This document shows, one piece after another, positions 42,483-52,678 of a DNA stretch of 64,000 bases. Under the pieces are notes generated by a model. It did no database searches. It was not told where the DNA came from and saw only the letters and a list, made by a program, of their open reading frames with translations. The DNA is from Alteromonas sp. 1_MG-2023 (GTDB lineage Bacteria > Pseudomonadota > Gammaproteobacteria > Enterobacterales > Alteromonadaceae). Location: contig NZ_JAUOQH010000006.1 in the NCBI RefSeq assembly GCF_030547075.1, forward strand, positions 1 to 64,000, read 5' to 3'. A program made the translations under genes and the position numbers. Numbering within the stretch: the stretch's first letter is position 1; each line of letters begins with the position of its first letter.

Positions 42483-44243
42483 TTGGCAACACCGCTAAAT
42501 GAAGTGTCTACAAAACAAGTATTGCTTTGGATTGGTTCACACTTAAGCCAATATAAAAAACGGGTTGCGGGGGCAATTGCTGCCTTATTTACTGCAGCCA
42601 TAGCATGGTTAATGCTGGGGCAAGGCATTAAATACGCTATTGATAGCGGTTTTGTAGAAAGTGCTTCTGAAACCTTAAATCAGGCCACTGTTATTGTATT
42701 AGGGATCACCCTAATTGCGTGCATCGCTACCTATGCGCGATTTTACTTAATGACTTGGTTAGGCGAGCGAGTCAGTGCCGACATTCGAAACCAAGTTTAT
42801 TCGCATCTGCTGTCACTTCCCCCTTCGTTTTTTGCAGAGCTTAGAACCGGTGAAGTCATTTCACGGTTCACCAGCGACACCACAGTAATTCAAACCGTGG
42901 TAGGTATGAGCCTATCAATGACCCTTCGCTCGGTAGTCACATTTGCAGGCGCGCTCGTGCTAATGGGGATATCTAGCCCCCTACTTACGTTTTGCGTGAT
43001 TATCGCGGTACCTGCGGTACTTGTACCCATTAAAGTACTAGCGCCTCAGGTACGTAAGTTCGCTAAAATAAGCCAAGATAAAGTGGCAGATTTAGGCTCC
43101 CACATTGATGAAAGCTTGCATGAAATTATGACGGTTCAAGCTTATACCGCAGAAGACAAAGAACGAGCGCAGTTTTCTTCACGAGTAGAGTCAGCCATGG
43201 ATGCGGCTAAACATCGCATTCATTATCGTTCTTTGTTAATTGGCTGCATTATGTGCCTAAGTATGACTGCCATTATATTTATTGCATGGGTAGGTGCCCG
43301 CCAAGTATTAGAAGGGAAAATGACAGTAGGCGAACTTTCTGCCTTTCTGTTTTATGCCGTAATGGCAGGAGGCAGTATTGCCACCGTAAGTGAAGTTATT
43401 GGTGAAGTACAACGAGGCGTAGGCGCAAGCGAGCGCCTTTACCAACTACTGAACGCTACATCGGATGTGACCTCACTGTCTGAACACTCATCTTCCAAGC
43501 AAGTACCACAAACCGCACCCGCTATTGCGTTTAAAAATATGAGCTTTGGTTACCCTGGCACTAAACCATTATTCAACAATTTGAACTTAGACATTAAAGC
43601 CGGTGAAAATCTGGCATTGGTGGGCGCTAGCGGCGCAGGAAAGTCATCTTTATTTCAACTACTGATGCGCTTTTACGACCCCACTACCGGCGAAATCACC
43701 TTTGATGGCGCTCCAATTATTAGCAAGCCGCTAACGTGTTTGCGCCAACATATTGCTATAGTAACCCAAGAGCCTGTGGTATTTGCCAGTAGTGTGATGG
43801 AAAACATACGCTATGGAAGCCCAAATGCCAGCGATGATGATGTGATAAGCGCAGCCAAAAAAGCCTTCGCACATGAATTTATCGACAATCTCGAAAACCG
43901 CTACCATACCCAATTAGGCGAACGAGGCATTAAGCTTTCTGGCGGGCAGAAACAACGTATCGCCATCGCCCGTGCAATATTAGCGAATCGCCCTATCTTA
44001 CTTTTAGATGAAGCGACCAGTGCGCTAGATGCCATGAGCGAACGTATGGTTCAACAGGCAATGAATCGTTTAATGGAAGGCAAAACCAGTATTGTTATCG
44101 CACACAGACTGGCGACTGTTCAACATGCCGATAGAATCATTGTTATGGATAAAGGCAGCATAGTAAGTATAGGCACCCACGCAGAATTAATGAAAAGCGA
44201 TACCTTGTACAGGGAATACGCTGAACTGCAATTGCTTAGCTAG
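42483..44243 (+). CDS. ABC exporter, fused membrane and ATPase domains
   Basis: A 586-residue half-transporter of the MsbA/ABCB type. Six transmembrane helices lie in about residues 20-310, then a nucleotide-binding domain from about 345 with Walker A GASGAGKSS, Q-loop TQEPVVFASSV, signature LSGGQKQRIAIARAIL, Walker B PILLLDEATSALD and H-loop IAHRLAT. It starts at TTG, with AGAGG upstream. It probably dimerises and exports a hydrophobic substrate. msbA proper is usually next to lpxK, which is absent, so the substrate is open. The gap to the RND genes is 121 bp. Confidence 0.93.
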   Translation: MATPLNEVSTKQVLLWIGSHLSQYKKRVAGAIAALFTAAIAWLMLGQGIKYAIDSGFVESASETLNQATVIVLGITLIACIATYARFYLMTWLGERVSADIRNQVYSHLLSLPPSFFAELRTGEVISRFTSDTTVIQTVVGMSLSMTLRSVVTFAGALVLMGISSPLLTFCVIIAVPAVLVPIKVLAPQVRKFAKISQDKVADLGSHIDESLHEIMTVQAYTAEDKERAQFSSRVESAMDAAKHRIHYRSLLIGCIMCLSMTAIIFIAWVGARQVLEGKMTVGELSAFLFYAVMAGGSIATVSEVIGEVQRGVGASERLYQLLNATSDVTSLSEHSSSKQVPQTAPAIAFKNMSFGYPGTKPLFNNLNLDIKAGENLALVGASGAGKSSLFQLLMRFYDPTTGEITFDGAPIISKPLTCLRQHIAIVTQEPVVFASSVMENIRYGSPNASDDDVISAAKKAFAHEFIDNLENRYHTQLGERGIKLSGGQKQRIAIARAILANRPILLLDEATSALDAMSERMVQQAMNRLMEGKTSIVIAHRLATVQHADRIIVMDKGSIVSIGTHAELMKSDTLYREYAELQLLS

Positions 44244-44364
44244 GCTGCCTGTGGTGCTATAACACTTGAATTTTGCTTGGGTAAAGTGGCAAAAAAAGAA
44301 CGCAAAAATAGCCACTACTTTTCATCATTATAACAATAAAAAACTAAAAACTTTCGGATAAAAA

Positions 44365-45420
44365 ATGACAAATATGATCTCCCGATACGCGAGGGTATCG
44401 GCGTGCTGTGTAGTCTTGGCACTAACAAGTGTACCTGCCTACAGCCAATTTATGGGTGACAAACAAGCTAAATTGGTTGTCACTGAGCCTGTTTCTTTCA
44501 TGTATGAAACCCGCAAAGTCGAAGCGGTAGGTAGCGCTGAAGCACTACGCTCTATTGCACTTTACCCTGCCGTCGCCGATGAAGTCATCGAGGTAAACTT
44601 TGTTCCAGGCCAACTTGTTGAAGCTGGTAAAGTATTAATAAAGCTAGACAACCGTCGTCAGAAAAATGCCGTAAAACGCGCTGAATTAACCTTAAAAGAT
44701 GCCCAGCGTACGCTAGACCGCCTTATTACCAGTCATGCTCAAGGCGCAATTCCTATTAGCGAGCTAGACCTTGCACGCACTCAACGCGACTTGGCTGAAG
44801 TTGCGCTGGAAGAAGCCATCGTTGATTTGGATGACCGTTTTATTAAAGCGCCTTTCGATGGGGTTGTGGGTATAACCGATATTGAAGTCGGCGACAGAAT
44901 AAACGAACAAACGTTAATCACAACCCTTGATCATAGAAGCAAACTTTACATTAACTTTAAAGCCCCTGAAGCAGCGCTGCCTGTACTGATGAATGCGCCA
45001 GAAGTGATTTTAGAGCCTTGGAGTGATCGCGAAGTAGCCATAAAAGCTGAAATAGCGCAAATAGACTCGCGTATTAACGAAGCGGATCGTACCCTTCGCG
45101 CTCGCGCACTGCTCGATAACTCTGCTGATAAATTTCGCCCAGGAATGAGCTTTCGAGTAAATTTAAGTATTAAAGGCGACCGTTATGCTGCGATCCCAGA
45201 AGCGGCCTTGCTATGGGGTGCCACTGGCGCTTACATATGGCTTGCCGAATCTGGCAAAGCAAAGCGGGTAGATGTAAATGTTCATCAACGTCTTCGCGGT
45301 GCAATATTAGTATCTGGCCCAATTAGTGAAGGCGATACTCTAATTGCCGAGGGCGTTCAACGCTTACGTAGTGGACAAGCGGTCACCACAGAGTTGGTTG
45401 GGGGCCCTGCCAATGAGTAA
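44365..45420 (+). CDS. RND efflux periplasmic adaptor (membrane fusion protein)
   Basis: A 351-residue adaptor. The signal peptide ends near AYS-Q (residue 27). The lipoyl halves are EVIEVNFVPGQLVEAGKVLIKLDN and KAPFDGVVGITDIEVGDRI (in parts), with an alpha-hairpin between (AELTLKDAQRTLDRL), beta-barrel RPGMSFRVNLSI and a membrane-proximal end. The last 8 bp overlap the RND permease start (ATGAGTAA), so they are coupled. No outer-membrane factor gene follows; a TolC-like protein encoded elsewhere would be needed. Confidence 0.93.
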   Translation: MTNMISRYARVSACCVVLALTSVPAYSQFMGDKQAKLVVTEPVSFMYETRKVEAVGSAEALRSIALYPAVADEVIEVNFVPGQLVEAGKVLIKLDNRRQKNAVKRAELTLKDAQRTLDRLITSHAQGAIPISELDLARTQRDLAEVALEEAIVDLDDRFIKAPFDGVVGITDIEVGDRINEQTLITTLDHRSKLYINFKAPEAALPVLMNAPEVILEPWSDREVAIKAEIAQIDSRINEADRTLRARALLDNSADKFRPGMSFRVNLSIKGDRYAAIPEAALLWGATGAYIWLAESGKAKRVDVNVHQRLRGAILVSGPISEGDTLIAEGVQRLRSGQAVTTELVGGPANE

Positions 45421-48400
45421 CGCGCCTGTCACTAACGACCTCCCCTCTTTATCTATTCGACGACCGGTACTGATTGTTGTTTTAAATTTGCTTATCGCGA
45501 TAGCGGGTTTGTCGGCGTTAAGTGCACTTGAAGTGCGTGAACTTCCTGATGTTGATACCCCAAGAGTAACCGTTACTGCTACGTACCCTGGTGCTTCTCC
45601 TGAAACCGTAGATGCAGAAGTTACTAGCCGCCTAGAAGGCGCGGTGGCCCGTGTTAGCGGGGTTAAAAATATTTCTGCACAAAGTGAAGAAAACTCGGCC
45701 CGTGTAAGAGTAGAGTTTCGTGCTGGCGTTAACTTAGAAGACGCCGCAAACGAAACCCGAGAATCAGTGAGCCGCGTTCAGCGGCAACTTCCCGATGATG
45801 TGGAAGAACTTGCTATTATTCGTGCCGACAGCGACGCACAAGCAGTCGTAAGCTTAGCCATTTCAAGTGACACCCTAGATATGGAAACCTTAACTGAGCG
45901 CGTAGATACCGATATCGCTCCGCTCTTTTTAAGTATTCCTGGGGTGGCTGATGTTAGCCTAAGTGGTGATAGAGAACGTGTGCTTAGGGTTTCAGTGGAC
46001 CCGCTTCGTTTAACCAGTTTTGGCCTTTCAATGGCAGATATTGCCAGCGCACTAGAGCTTGCCCCTTTTGATGTACCCGCAGGGAGTATTCAGTCTGCCG
46101 ATCAAGCGTTAATTGTTCGCGCTGATGCGACTTCCGTTAATGCCGAAGATGTAGGCAATATTGTTGTTTCTGGCGACATTCGTGTAAACGATGTTGCTAG
46201 TGTGTATTTTGGCCCTGCCGACTCCACCAGCATGGTGCGACTCGATGGCCGCCCTGTAATAGGCCTCGGGGTTATTCGCCAAGCGAGCTCAAACACTATT
46301 GAAATCTCTGATGAAGTGCTTTCAATGGTTAAAGATTTAGACAAGCGCTTTACCGACATGAAGATTGTGGTGACTTCTGATGACGCTGAGTTTATTCGTG
46401 ACTCGGTAAAAGAAGTGGTGGTGTCGTTAAGCCTAACCGTAGCATTGGTTGTGCTTACTCTATTAGTATTTATTGGTTCATGGCGCGCCACTATTGTGCC
46501 AGCACTTAGTATTCCGGTTTCACTAGCAGGTGCACTAGGTATCATCTGGGCCATGGGCTTTTCAGTGAATATTCTAACCTTGCTGGCACTAGTACTTGCC
46601 ACCGGAATGATTGTTGATGACGCCATTGTAGTATCTGAAAATATTCAACGCAGAAGAGCCATGGGCTTAGGTCCACGTGCTGCGGCGGTTATTGGTACTC
46701 GTGAAGTGTTCTTTGCGGTTATCGCCACTACCGCTGTATTAGCATCTGTGTTCATCCCTATCGCCTTTTTACCTTCTACCGCGGGTCGGTTATTTAGAGA
46801 GTTCGGCGGCGTGCTGGCGGGCGCTGTGATCATATCGTCATTTGTAGCCTTATCCTTAGTACCTGCCCTGACTGCGCGGTTATCAAAAAAGCAATCTACG
46901 AAGTCGGGCTTTTTCGATGCGACCTTTGGTCGTTTCGGCCATGCCTGTTTGCGGGTATATCAAAAGTCTCTAGTGCTAGCATTAAAATATGCGTGGGCAG
47001 TAGGCATTCTAAGCTTATTAGCGGGCGGCGGTGCGTACTTGCTGGCTAAGAATATCGATAACGAATTGATGCCAAGTGAAGATAGAGGCACCATTCGTAT
47101 TTTTGCTCGCGGCCCTGATGGCGCAGGCTTGAACTTCATGGACCGACAAGCCGAGAAGATGGAAGAAATGCTGTTTCCTTATGTGGAAAACGGCACAATA
47201 GATTCCATTTATACGGTAGTGGGCCAGTGGGATCCTAACATTGTATTTATCACGGTTCCCCTTAAGCATTGGGACGACCGCGATAAATCATTGCAAGATA
47301 TAGTAAGCGAAATTCGCCCTGGTCTACAGTCTATTCCTGGCGCTTCGGCTAACGCTTTTGGTGGAAACAGCCTTAACTTGCGTGGCCAAGGTGGAGGGTT
47401 AGAATTAGCACTTACTGGCGACACCTACGAAAACATTCACCAAGCAGCTTTGGCGTTTGCTAACGACATCGAGCGCGTGTTACCTGAAGTGGGCAGACCG
47501 CAAATTAGCTATGACCCTACACAGCCTCAGATGCGGGTTAACATTGATAGACGCCGAGCTGAAGAATTAGGTGTGCCATTAACCGATATTGCCAGTGCAC
47601 TTCGTGCTGCAGTAAATGGTGATGACATTGCTGATTTAAATGTGGGTGACCAAGCAATTCCTATTATGTTGCAAACCAATAATAGAAGCTCTATTAATCC
47701 TTCCGATCTGACAAACTTGTATGTGAAAAGTACTACCGGCAACCTAGTGCCCTTATCTAGCGTTGCTTTTATCACTGAAGAAGGTGTAGCGGCTGAACTT
47801 GAACGCCAGGCACAGCGCCGGGCCATTAATATTGAAATGGATTTGCCGGAAGGATTGGCCTTAAGTGATGTGGTAAACAGAATTCGTGAACTCGGGAACG
47901 AAACGCTACCAGATGGCATGGGATTAGTGTTCTTAGGTGAAGCACAAACCTATGAAGAAACCTCTGAGCAAGTCGCCCTCACCTACGTATTGGCCTTTGT
48001 TATCGTACTGCTAGTACTAGCAGCACAGTTTGAAAGTGTGAATTCAGCGGTAGTGGTTATGCTCACAGTACCTTTCGGTATTGCTGCAGCTATTTACGCC
48101 TTGTATCTAACCAGTACGAGTATCAACATTTACTCGCAAATTGGGTTAGTGATGCTTATTGGTCTTCTAGCAAAGAACGCCATATTGCTAATTGAGTTTG
48201 CCGATCAATTACGTGATAAAGGTTACAGTGTTTACGATGCCATATTAGAGGCAGGTCGGGTTCGACTTCGCCCTATTATGATGACGTTGGTATCCACCAT
48301 ATTGGGCGGTCTACCGCTTATATTGTCAACCGGTGCTGGCGCTGAAGCGCGCAATGCGATTGGTTGGGTAGTATTTGGTGGCCTAGGTATTGCGGTAGTT

Positions 48401-48526
48401 TTCACCTTATACCTAACCCCAGTGCTTTATCTTGCATTAGCCCGATTTACTAAGCCTCGCGCCGATGAAAGCCAGCGTTTAGAAGGCGAGATGAGAGATG
48501 CGGAACTAAGCGAGTCTCGTTTGTAA
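45413..48526 (+). CDS. RND family efflux permease
   Basis: A 1037-residue inner-membrane proton/drug antiporter of the AcrB-like hydrophobe/amphiphile group. TM1 (LIVVLNLLIAIAGLSALSAL-type), two large periplasmic loops (about 40-330 and 555-860), and TM4 with the proton-relay acidic pair GMIVDDAIVVSENIQRR are visible, along with the duplicated FGIAAAIYALYL and IGLLAKNAILLIEFADQL segments in the second half. I place the start at the ATG at 45413, overlapping the adaptor, rather than 23 codons upstream inside it. Substrates cannot be predicted. Confidence 0.95.
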   Translation: MSNAPVTNDLPSLSIRRPVLIVVLNLLIAIAGLSALSALEVRELPDVDTPRVTVTATYPGASPETVDAEVTSRLEGAVARVSGVKNISAQSEENSARVRVEFRAGVNLEDAANETRESVSRVQRQLPDDVEELAIIRADSDAQAVVSLAISSDTLDMETLTERVDTDIAPLFLSIPGVADVSLSGDRERVLRVSVDPLRLTSFGLSMADIASALELAPFDVPAGSIQSADQALIVRADATSVNAEDVGNIVVSGDIRVNDVASVYFGPADSTSMVRLDGRPVIGLGVIRQASSNTIEISDEVLSMVKDLDKRFTDMKIVVTSDDAEFIRDSVKEVVVSLSLTVALVVLTLLVFIGSWRATIVPALSIPVSLAGALGIIWAMGFSVNILTLLALVLATGMIVDDAIVVSENIQRRRAMGLGPRAAAVIGTREVFFAVIATTAVLASVFIPIAFLPSTAGRLFREFGGVLAGAVIISSFVALSLVPALTARLSKKQSTKSGFFDATFGRFGHACLRVYQKSLVLALKYAWAVGILSLLAGGGAYLLAKNIDNELMPSEDRGTIRIFARGPDGAGLNFMDRQAEKMEEMLFPYVENGTIDSIYTVVGQWDPNIVFITVPLKHWDDRDKSLQDIVSEIRPGLQSIPGASANAFGGNSLNLRGQGGGLELALTGDTYENIHQAALAFANDIERVLPEVGRPQISYDPTQPQMRVNIDRRRAEELGVPLTDIASALRAAVNGDDIADLNVGDQAIPIMLQTNNRSSINPSDLTNLYVKSTTGNLVPLSSVAFITEEGVAAELERQAQRRAINIEMDLPEGLALSDVVNRIRELGNETLPDGMGLVFLGEAQTYEETSEQVALTYVLAFVIVLLVLAAQFESVNSAVVVMLTVPFGIAAAIYALYLTSTSINIYSQIGLVMLIGLLAKNAILLIEFADQLRDKGYSVYDAILEAGRVRLRPIMMTLVSTILGGLPLILSTGAGAEARNAIGWVVFGGLGIAVVFTLYLTPVLYLALARFTKPRADESQRLEGEMRDAELSESRL

Positions 48527-48546
48527 AAACACAGTCTAACGCGCAG

Positions 48547-48575
48547 AAAAACCTCGTTTAATACGAGGTTTTTTT
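48547..48575 (+). terminator. Intrinsic terminator of the RND operon
   Basis: AAAAACCTCGT (48547-48557), loop TTAAT, ACGAGGTTTTT (48563-48573) continuing to T at 48575. Perfect 11-bp stem with U-tract, 20 bp after the permease stop. Confidence 0.92.
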
Positions 48576-48858
48576 ATGCCCGCAAATCAACATATACGCC
48601 ACTCTTCAACGCGAGTGGCTCTTGTATTTACATTAGGGTTTAGGGATGTAATGGTCTTTGTACATGGGTTTATGCTTAAATTTATACGGGGTTGAATTTG
48701 TCTAAATTTTGAAAAATGCCGCCCTGATAGCTAAAAATTATCAGCGTGATAGTTAAAGCGTCGCGTAAACTGGTTTGTTCATGCCCTTCCCACTATTTAT
48801 TTCACTGTCTAGCCCTTACAATCCGCGCGAATCAAAACTGCTGTTAGGAACTGACTCC
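48576..48858 (+). other. Intergenic region upstream of the antiporter
   Basis: Two small hairpins are visible: GCCACTC/GAGTGGC (48598-48604 with 48613-48619) and CTGATA/TATCAG (48724-48729 with 48739-48744). The first may be a second terminator. The remainder shows no gene and no strong promoter. I looked for a sodium- or lithium-type riboswitch upstream of the antiporter and could not recognise one. Confidence 0.4.
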
Positions 48859-50103
48859 ATGTTAGATGTGGCACTTATTGTCATCGCCATTCTTGCACTA
48901 CTGTGCGTTATTTTTGAAGACCTCATACATATAGACAAGGCAAAGACCACCTTATTGCTAGGTACCATTTCATGGTTGCTGCTGTTTATGTTTTCAACGT
49001 CCACGGCTCAAACCGAACATATTAATGCGTCTTTGATGAGTAATCTCACCGAGATTTCCACACTGTGGCTATTTTTGGTGGCCGCGATGACCTTTGTCGC
49101 TTACTTAAATCGCAAAGGGCTCATTGAAAATGTCATGAATATTGTTATGCCTAAGAAAATCAGTTTGAAGGCACTACTTTTCTTCACCGCAATTTTCAGC
49201 TTTTGCTTTTCATCGTTAGCCGACAACATCACCGCAACTCTAGTGTCTATCGCGTTGGTCCTATCGTTAGGTTTACCCCTTAAACAGACCATACGCTTTT
49301 CAGTTTTAGTGGTATTTGCAGTTAACTCAGGCGGTGTTTCGCTGATTACAGGTGATGTAACAACACTGATGATCTTCTTGCAACACAAGGTGTCTATTAC
49401 TGAACTGCTAATGTTGATAGTGCCGTCATTCTTAACCGTCATGTTGCTAGCGGCATTGCTTAGTATTGGCATTACAGGTGAAGTCAGAATTAAGAAACAG
49501 AGAAACGAAATCGCTACCGTAGATTACATTGTTGCGGCCATATTTCTTGCGACCATCTTCTTTACGTTAGCCGCAAACATTATGTTTGCTATTCCTCCTG
49601 TATTAAGCTTTTTAACTGGAATGGCGGTCATGTTTATGGTGGCTACAGTGTACGGTAAACATAACGATAACGACCCTATTCTTGATTACATTCGCTATAT
49701 AGAATTCGACACGTTGCTGTTTTTCTTAGGCGTACTATTACTTGTGGGTATGCTAGAACATATTCATGCGTTGAACGGCTTTATGTACCTGTATGACTCC
49801 CTGCCGGTGAGTGTGGCGAATTATCTAATGGGAATAGTATCTTCTATGATAGATAACGTGCCGTTAACCGCTGCGCTATTAAAAGCTGAGATAGTCATGA
49901 CTACACCTGAGTGGTTGTCATTTACTTATGCGGTAGGTGTGGGTGGTTCGTTATTGGTGATAGGTTCTGCCGCTGGCATCGTAGCCATGAGTAAAGTGGA
50001 AGGGTTAACCTTTGCCACCTTCCTACGTTACTCTGGCCTATTATTGCTAACATACAGTGTTGGCTATGCCATGGTATTGCTACTGGCAAATGCACTTTAC
50101 TAG
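48859..50103 (+). CDS. nhaD: NhaD-type Na+/H+ antiporter
   Basis: A 414-residue ion-transporter-superfamily membrane protein with about eleven hydrophobic helices. The NhaD-like segments are VIFEDLIHIDKAKTTLLLG near the N-terminus, FCFSSLADNITATLVSIALVL (about 118-138), VNSGGVSLITGDVTTLMIF, IVSSMIDNVPLTAALLKAE and VGGSLLVIGSAAGIVAMS. Conserved Asp residues in SLADN and IDNVPL are candidates for cation binding. I choose the ATG at 48859 with AGGA 9 nt upstream; longer frames from 48775/48781 add an unlike N-terminus. Fits a marine organism that must expel sodium. Confidence 0.85.
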   Translation: MLDVALIVIAILALLCVIFEDLIHIDKAKTTLLLGTISWLLLFMFSTSTAQTEHINASLMSNLTEISTLWLFLVAAMTFVAYLNRKGLIENVMNIVMPKKISLKALLFFTAIFSFCFSSLADNITATLVSIALVLSLGLPLKQTIRFSVLVVFAVNSGGVSLITGDVTTLMIFLQHKVSITELLMLIVPSFLTVMLLAALLSIGITGEVRIKKQRNEIATVDYIVAAIFLATIFFTLAANIMFAIPPVLSFLTGMAVMFMVATVYGKHNDNDPILDYIRYIEFDTLLFFLGVLLLVGMLEHIHALNGFMYLYDSLPVSVANYLMGIVSSMIDNVPLTAALLKAEIVMTTPEWLSFTYAVGVGGSLLVIGSAAGIVAMSKVEGLTFATFLRYSGLLLLTYSVGYAMVLLLANALY

Positions 50104-50131
50104 CAGAGCTTTTAGCCTTGCTAGCTTGGGA

Positions 50132-50551
50132 TTAAACCTCGGCAGAGGCGTTAGCTGAATTAGCGCGGGCACTACCGCCTGCCACTAACGCTTTTGCCAA
50201 CAATTTGTGCGTTAATACAGATAACAGTTCAGTTTCTGCATCACTACGTTCACCGTCTACACCCGTGATAGCCATTGCTACTTCTAACGTTTTATAGGCG
50301 TCGAAAGCCAAATCGTCCTTGAGTGCACGCATGAATTCAAGTTCATCGCCGGTATCAATAGCCTGTCGAGTTTGATAAATCGTATCGTTCAAGAATGCTT
50401 CTCGGCAAATAGGACTTTGCCAATCTAATTCTTCAACCATTGAATTAAGATAATCTTGTTCAGATAACGTCACCACACCATCTATTTGGTATAGCAATAC
50501 AGATAATTTGATTAGTGCTTGATTAAAGCTTTGTTGCTGTGAAAATTGCAT
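50132..50551 (-). CDS. TerB-like protein, second copy
   Basis: A 139-residue all-helical acidic protein: ALIKLSVLLYQIDGVVTLSEQDYL and TLEVAMAITGVDGERSDAETELL have the TerB spacing of Asp/Glu turns at the starts of paired helices. It is a distant relative of the product at 18956-19396. It has an Ala/Ser/Asn tail. It is convergent with nhaD and 275 bp downstream of the condensin operon, so it is not clearly in an operon. The function is unknown. Confidence 0.75.
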   Translation of the reverse strand: MQFSQQQSFNQALIKLSVLLYQIDGVVTLSEQDYLNSMVEELDWQSPICREAFLNDTIYQTRQAIDTGDELEFMRALKDDLAFDAYKTLEVAMAITGVDGERSDAETELLSVLTHKLLAKALVAGGSARANSANASAEV

Positions 50552-50825
50552 AGTTACATCCTCTTCGTGCCATACGCATTGGCACCACTACTTGCCCGCA
50601 TCCTGCTGAGCAATTCATTATTTTTCACGAGAGTATTTATATTGCTCCTGCTCGTTGACAGCTATATTACGGCACTATGAATATTTAAGTTCATTATGTG
50701 AAATAAATGTAAAGCCGCTGTAACTATTATAGTACTTTTGGAGGAGGATCCAAGTAAAGTTGCGTATAAGAGGTCCCAAATAAGTGTAAAGACAACTGTA
50801 AAAACCAATATAATAAATAGAGCCG

Positions 50826-52046
50826 CTAGCGCAGCCCTAGAGTGATATCGTTAATATAGAAGTTGCCTGTAAAGGTTTTGTCATTCTTACCGTGATGGTC
50901 AAGGGCAAAAAATTGCTTTTCTTGGTCGGCAAGCGCTTGGTAGCCGCCAATCACTTGATACATCCACACCTCGCGATCGAACCCTAACGATTTTTCTTCG
51001 TAATAAGTTAGCGCGGTTTTAGGTTGGCCCGAATCAATGACATCACAGAAGAAATCTTCTATGGCTAACTGTAATTCATCCTTTTCAAGGGAAACGGTGG
51101 ATTGCGCGGTAACATCAATATCTTGTGGCTCGTCAGCCTCGTCATGCTTTCCTTTACGCTGATGAATATGCGTAAGCGAAGACACAATCTCTTGATAATC
51201 ACTTTCGTGCTCCACGTTATTCACGTCTGGCGCAGCGGCACTAATTACGCTGTTAGATTGGTTGAACAATATAGGCACTTGGGTCAAGTTAGTATAATTG
51301 CCCGGCGCAAAGTCTGGGTGTTGCTCCATATGCAGCAAGTAGCCCTTAAGCAAACGCGTACGCCCTTGAAACTCACGAAACCGGCCAAGTAAATCTATTA
51401 AGCGAGCTTGTACTACCGAGAGCTCTTGCGCCGCTTTAGAGAAGCGCTGCTGCAAAGACACTACCAGCAAATGTCGAAGCTCACGGTTTGAACCTGCTAT
51501 TTCACTTAATTCGTCAAAACGGAAACATTCTAGTTGAGAAAGTAAGTCTGTTACCTGCCCTTGCGCTAATTCATTTTCACGAATTTTCGCGTCTACCGAT
51601 GACACATAACCAAACTCATTAGTTATACGCCCGAACAACACACGTACGCTGTTAGACAAGGATTCAGACAGTTGATACACATGCTCGGTTAAATCGCTCA
51701 TGTGAGCAGCAGATTCGTTGTATTTGTTGTAATGCAGGGCTTCTTTGTAATGCTCGGCCAACGTTTTTAAGCTGGCTAGCGATGCACCGATATTGGCATT
51801 AATAGTACGATTTCGTTCATCTTGTAAGCTACCTTCTAACAACGTGCGCACTGCGCTTTTAAGACGCAATTCACTTTGCGATTCAGGTCGCCAGAGTACA
51901 CCAAGTTGAATAAGCTGCTCTAACACTTTAGGACTGTGGTTTTGCTCATCAACGGTGCCGTTAATGTAGGCCTGCATGATAAGGTCGCTGTGCTTACCCA
52001 ATGCATTTAGTAAGCGCGCGCCTGTTTGAATAAGCGCTTGGCTCAT
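50826..52046 (-). CDS. MukF/MksF/JetA-like kleisin subunit
   Basis: A 406-residue mostly helical protein. A winged-helix-like N-terminus (about 1-90, LEQLIQLGVLWRPESQSELRL), a long helical middle (about 90-270, with ELRHLLVVSLQQRFSKAAQEL) and a C-terminal globular part (about 320-406) match the layout of MksF/MukF-type kleisins. The assignment rests mainly on operon context with a KITE-like and an SMC-like gene. Its ATG overlaps the preceding gene's stop by 4 bp. It should bridge the SMC heads and bind the KITE subunit. Family name not certain. Confidence 0.7.
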   Translation of the reverse strand: MSQALIQTGARLLNALGKHSDLIMQAYINGTVDEQNHSPKVLEQLIQLGVLWRPESQSELRLKSAVRTLLEGSLQDERNRTINANIGASLASLKTLAEHYKEALHYNKYNESAAHMSDLTEHVYQLSESLSNSVRVLFGRITNEFGYVSSVDAKIRENELAQGQVTDLLSQLECFRFDELSEIAGSNRELRHLLVVSLQQRFSKAAQELSVVQARLIDLLGRFREFQGRTRLLKGYLLHMEQHPDFAPGNYTNLTQVPILFNQSNSVISAAAPDVNNVEHESDYQEIVSSLTHIHQRKGKHDEADEPQDIDVTAQSTVSLEKDELQLAIEDFFCDVIDSGQPKTALTYYEEKSLGFDREVWMYQVIGGYQALADQEKQFFALDHHGKNDKTFTGNFYINDITLGLR

Positions 52047-52678
52047 AACAAACTACCCTGGGTAATAGCAGCATCAGCTTGCTCAGATAAACTCAATGCT
52101 TCAGTTTCATCAATAAAACGCAGCATTTCATACAAGTGCTCAACTTTACCTGTGGCTAGATAAATCTGCTTTTCTGGGTTCGGTTTGGTTAAGTAGCCCA
52201 TTTCAGTCAGGCGTTTAAATACCTGCTTTAACTGCCCATCTAAGTTCACACTCGTAGAGCCAAACATGCGGTAGCGAGAAATTTTCTCTAGTTGCTCGGC
52301 ATACGCAGGAGTATCTTCAATGGTGGTTTGCAGTTCGTTTAACCGAATAGCATTGCCCATGGTTACCGGCATATCAGACTCATTGGCCTGTTGTACCAAC
52401 AACAACCATTCCACCAGCGGCACTAAGTTAGACGCAGTATCTTGAAACTGTTGGGTTAGAATTTTGCGCTCTGCCTCACCAATGGTTAAGTAACTGGCAA
52501 AAAATACATCGCCTTCAGCCGTGCTTGAAAGCGTGCGGTTTAGCATGGCTAAATGAGGCTCTAATTGCTGTACTTTTTCGCGATTTTTTAAAAAACGCCA
52601 TGCTTCTTCGTCGGTGACCTGACAAATAAAAGTACCTTGTAATAGTGCGGCTAGTACACGGCCTTGTTCAGTCATCAT
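52043..52678 (-). CDS. MukE/MksE/JetB-like KITE subunit
   Basis: A 211-residue protein with tandem winged-helix character: GRVLAALLQGTFICQVTDEEAWRFL at the N-terminus and KQVFKRLTEMGYLTKPNPEKQIYLATGKVEHLYEMLRFIDE (in parts) at the C-terminus, where the wing ends in the YLTK-x-IYL pattern common in MksE-like proteins. It overlaps the SMC gene stop (ATGA) and the kleisin start (ATGA), so the three proteins are translationally coupled and probably form one complex. Confidence 0.72.
   Translation of the reverse strand: MMTEQGRVLAALLQGTFICQVTDEEAWRFLKNREKVQQLEPHLAMLNRTLSSTAEGDVFFASYLTIGEAERKILTQQFQDTASNLVPLVEWLLLVQQANESDMPVTMGNAIRLNELQTTIEDTPAYAEQLEKISRYRMFGSTSVNLDGQLKQVFKRLTEMGYLTKPNPEKQIYLATGKVEHLYEMLRFIDETEALSLSEQADAAITQGSLL

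Noticed and set aside
48576..48858. Possible sodium- or lithium-sensing riboswitch before the NhaD-type antiporter
   Set aside because: Only two short isolated hairpins are present, and no conserved riboswitch core was recognised.
50655..50683. TTGACA-like plus-strand promoter between the TerB-like gene and the condensin operon
   Set aside because: The -35 is good, but no convincing -10 lies at 16-18 nt, and no gene or terminator follows on that strand.
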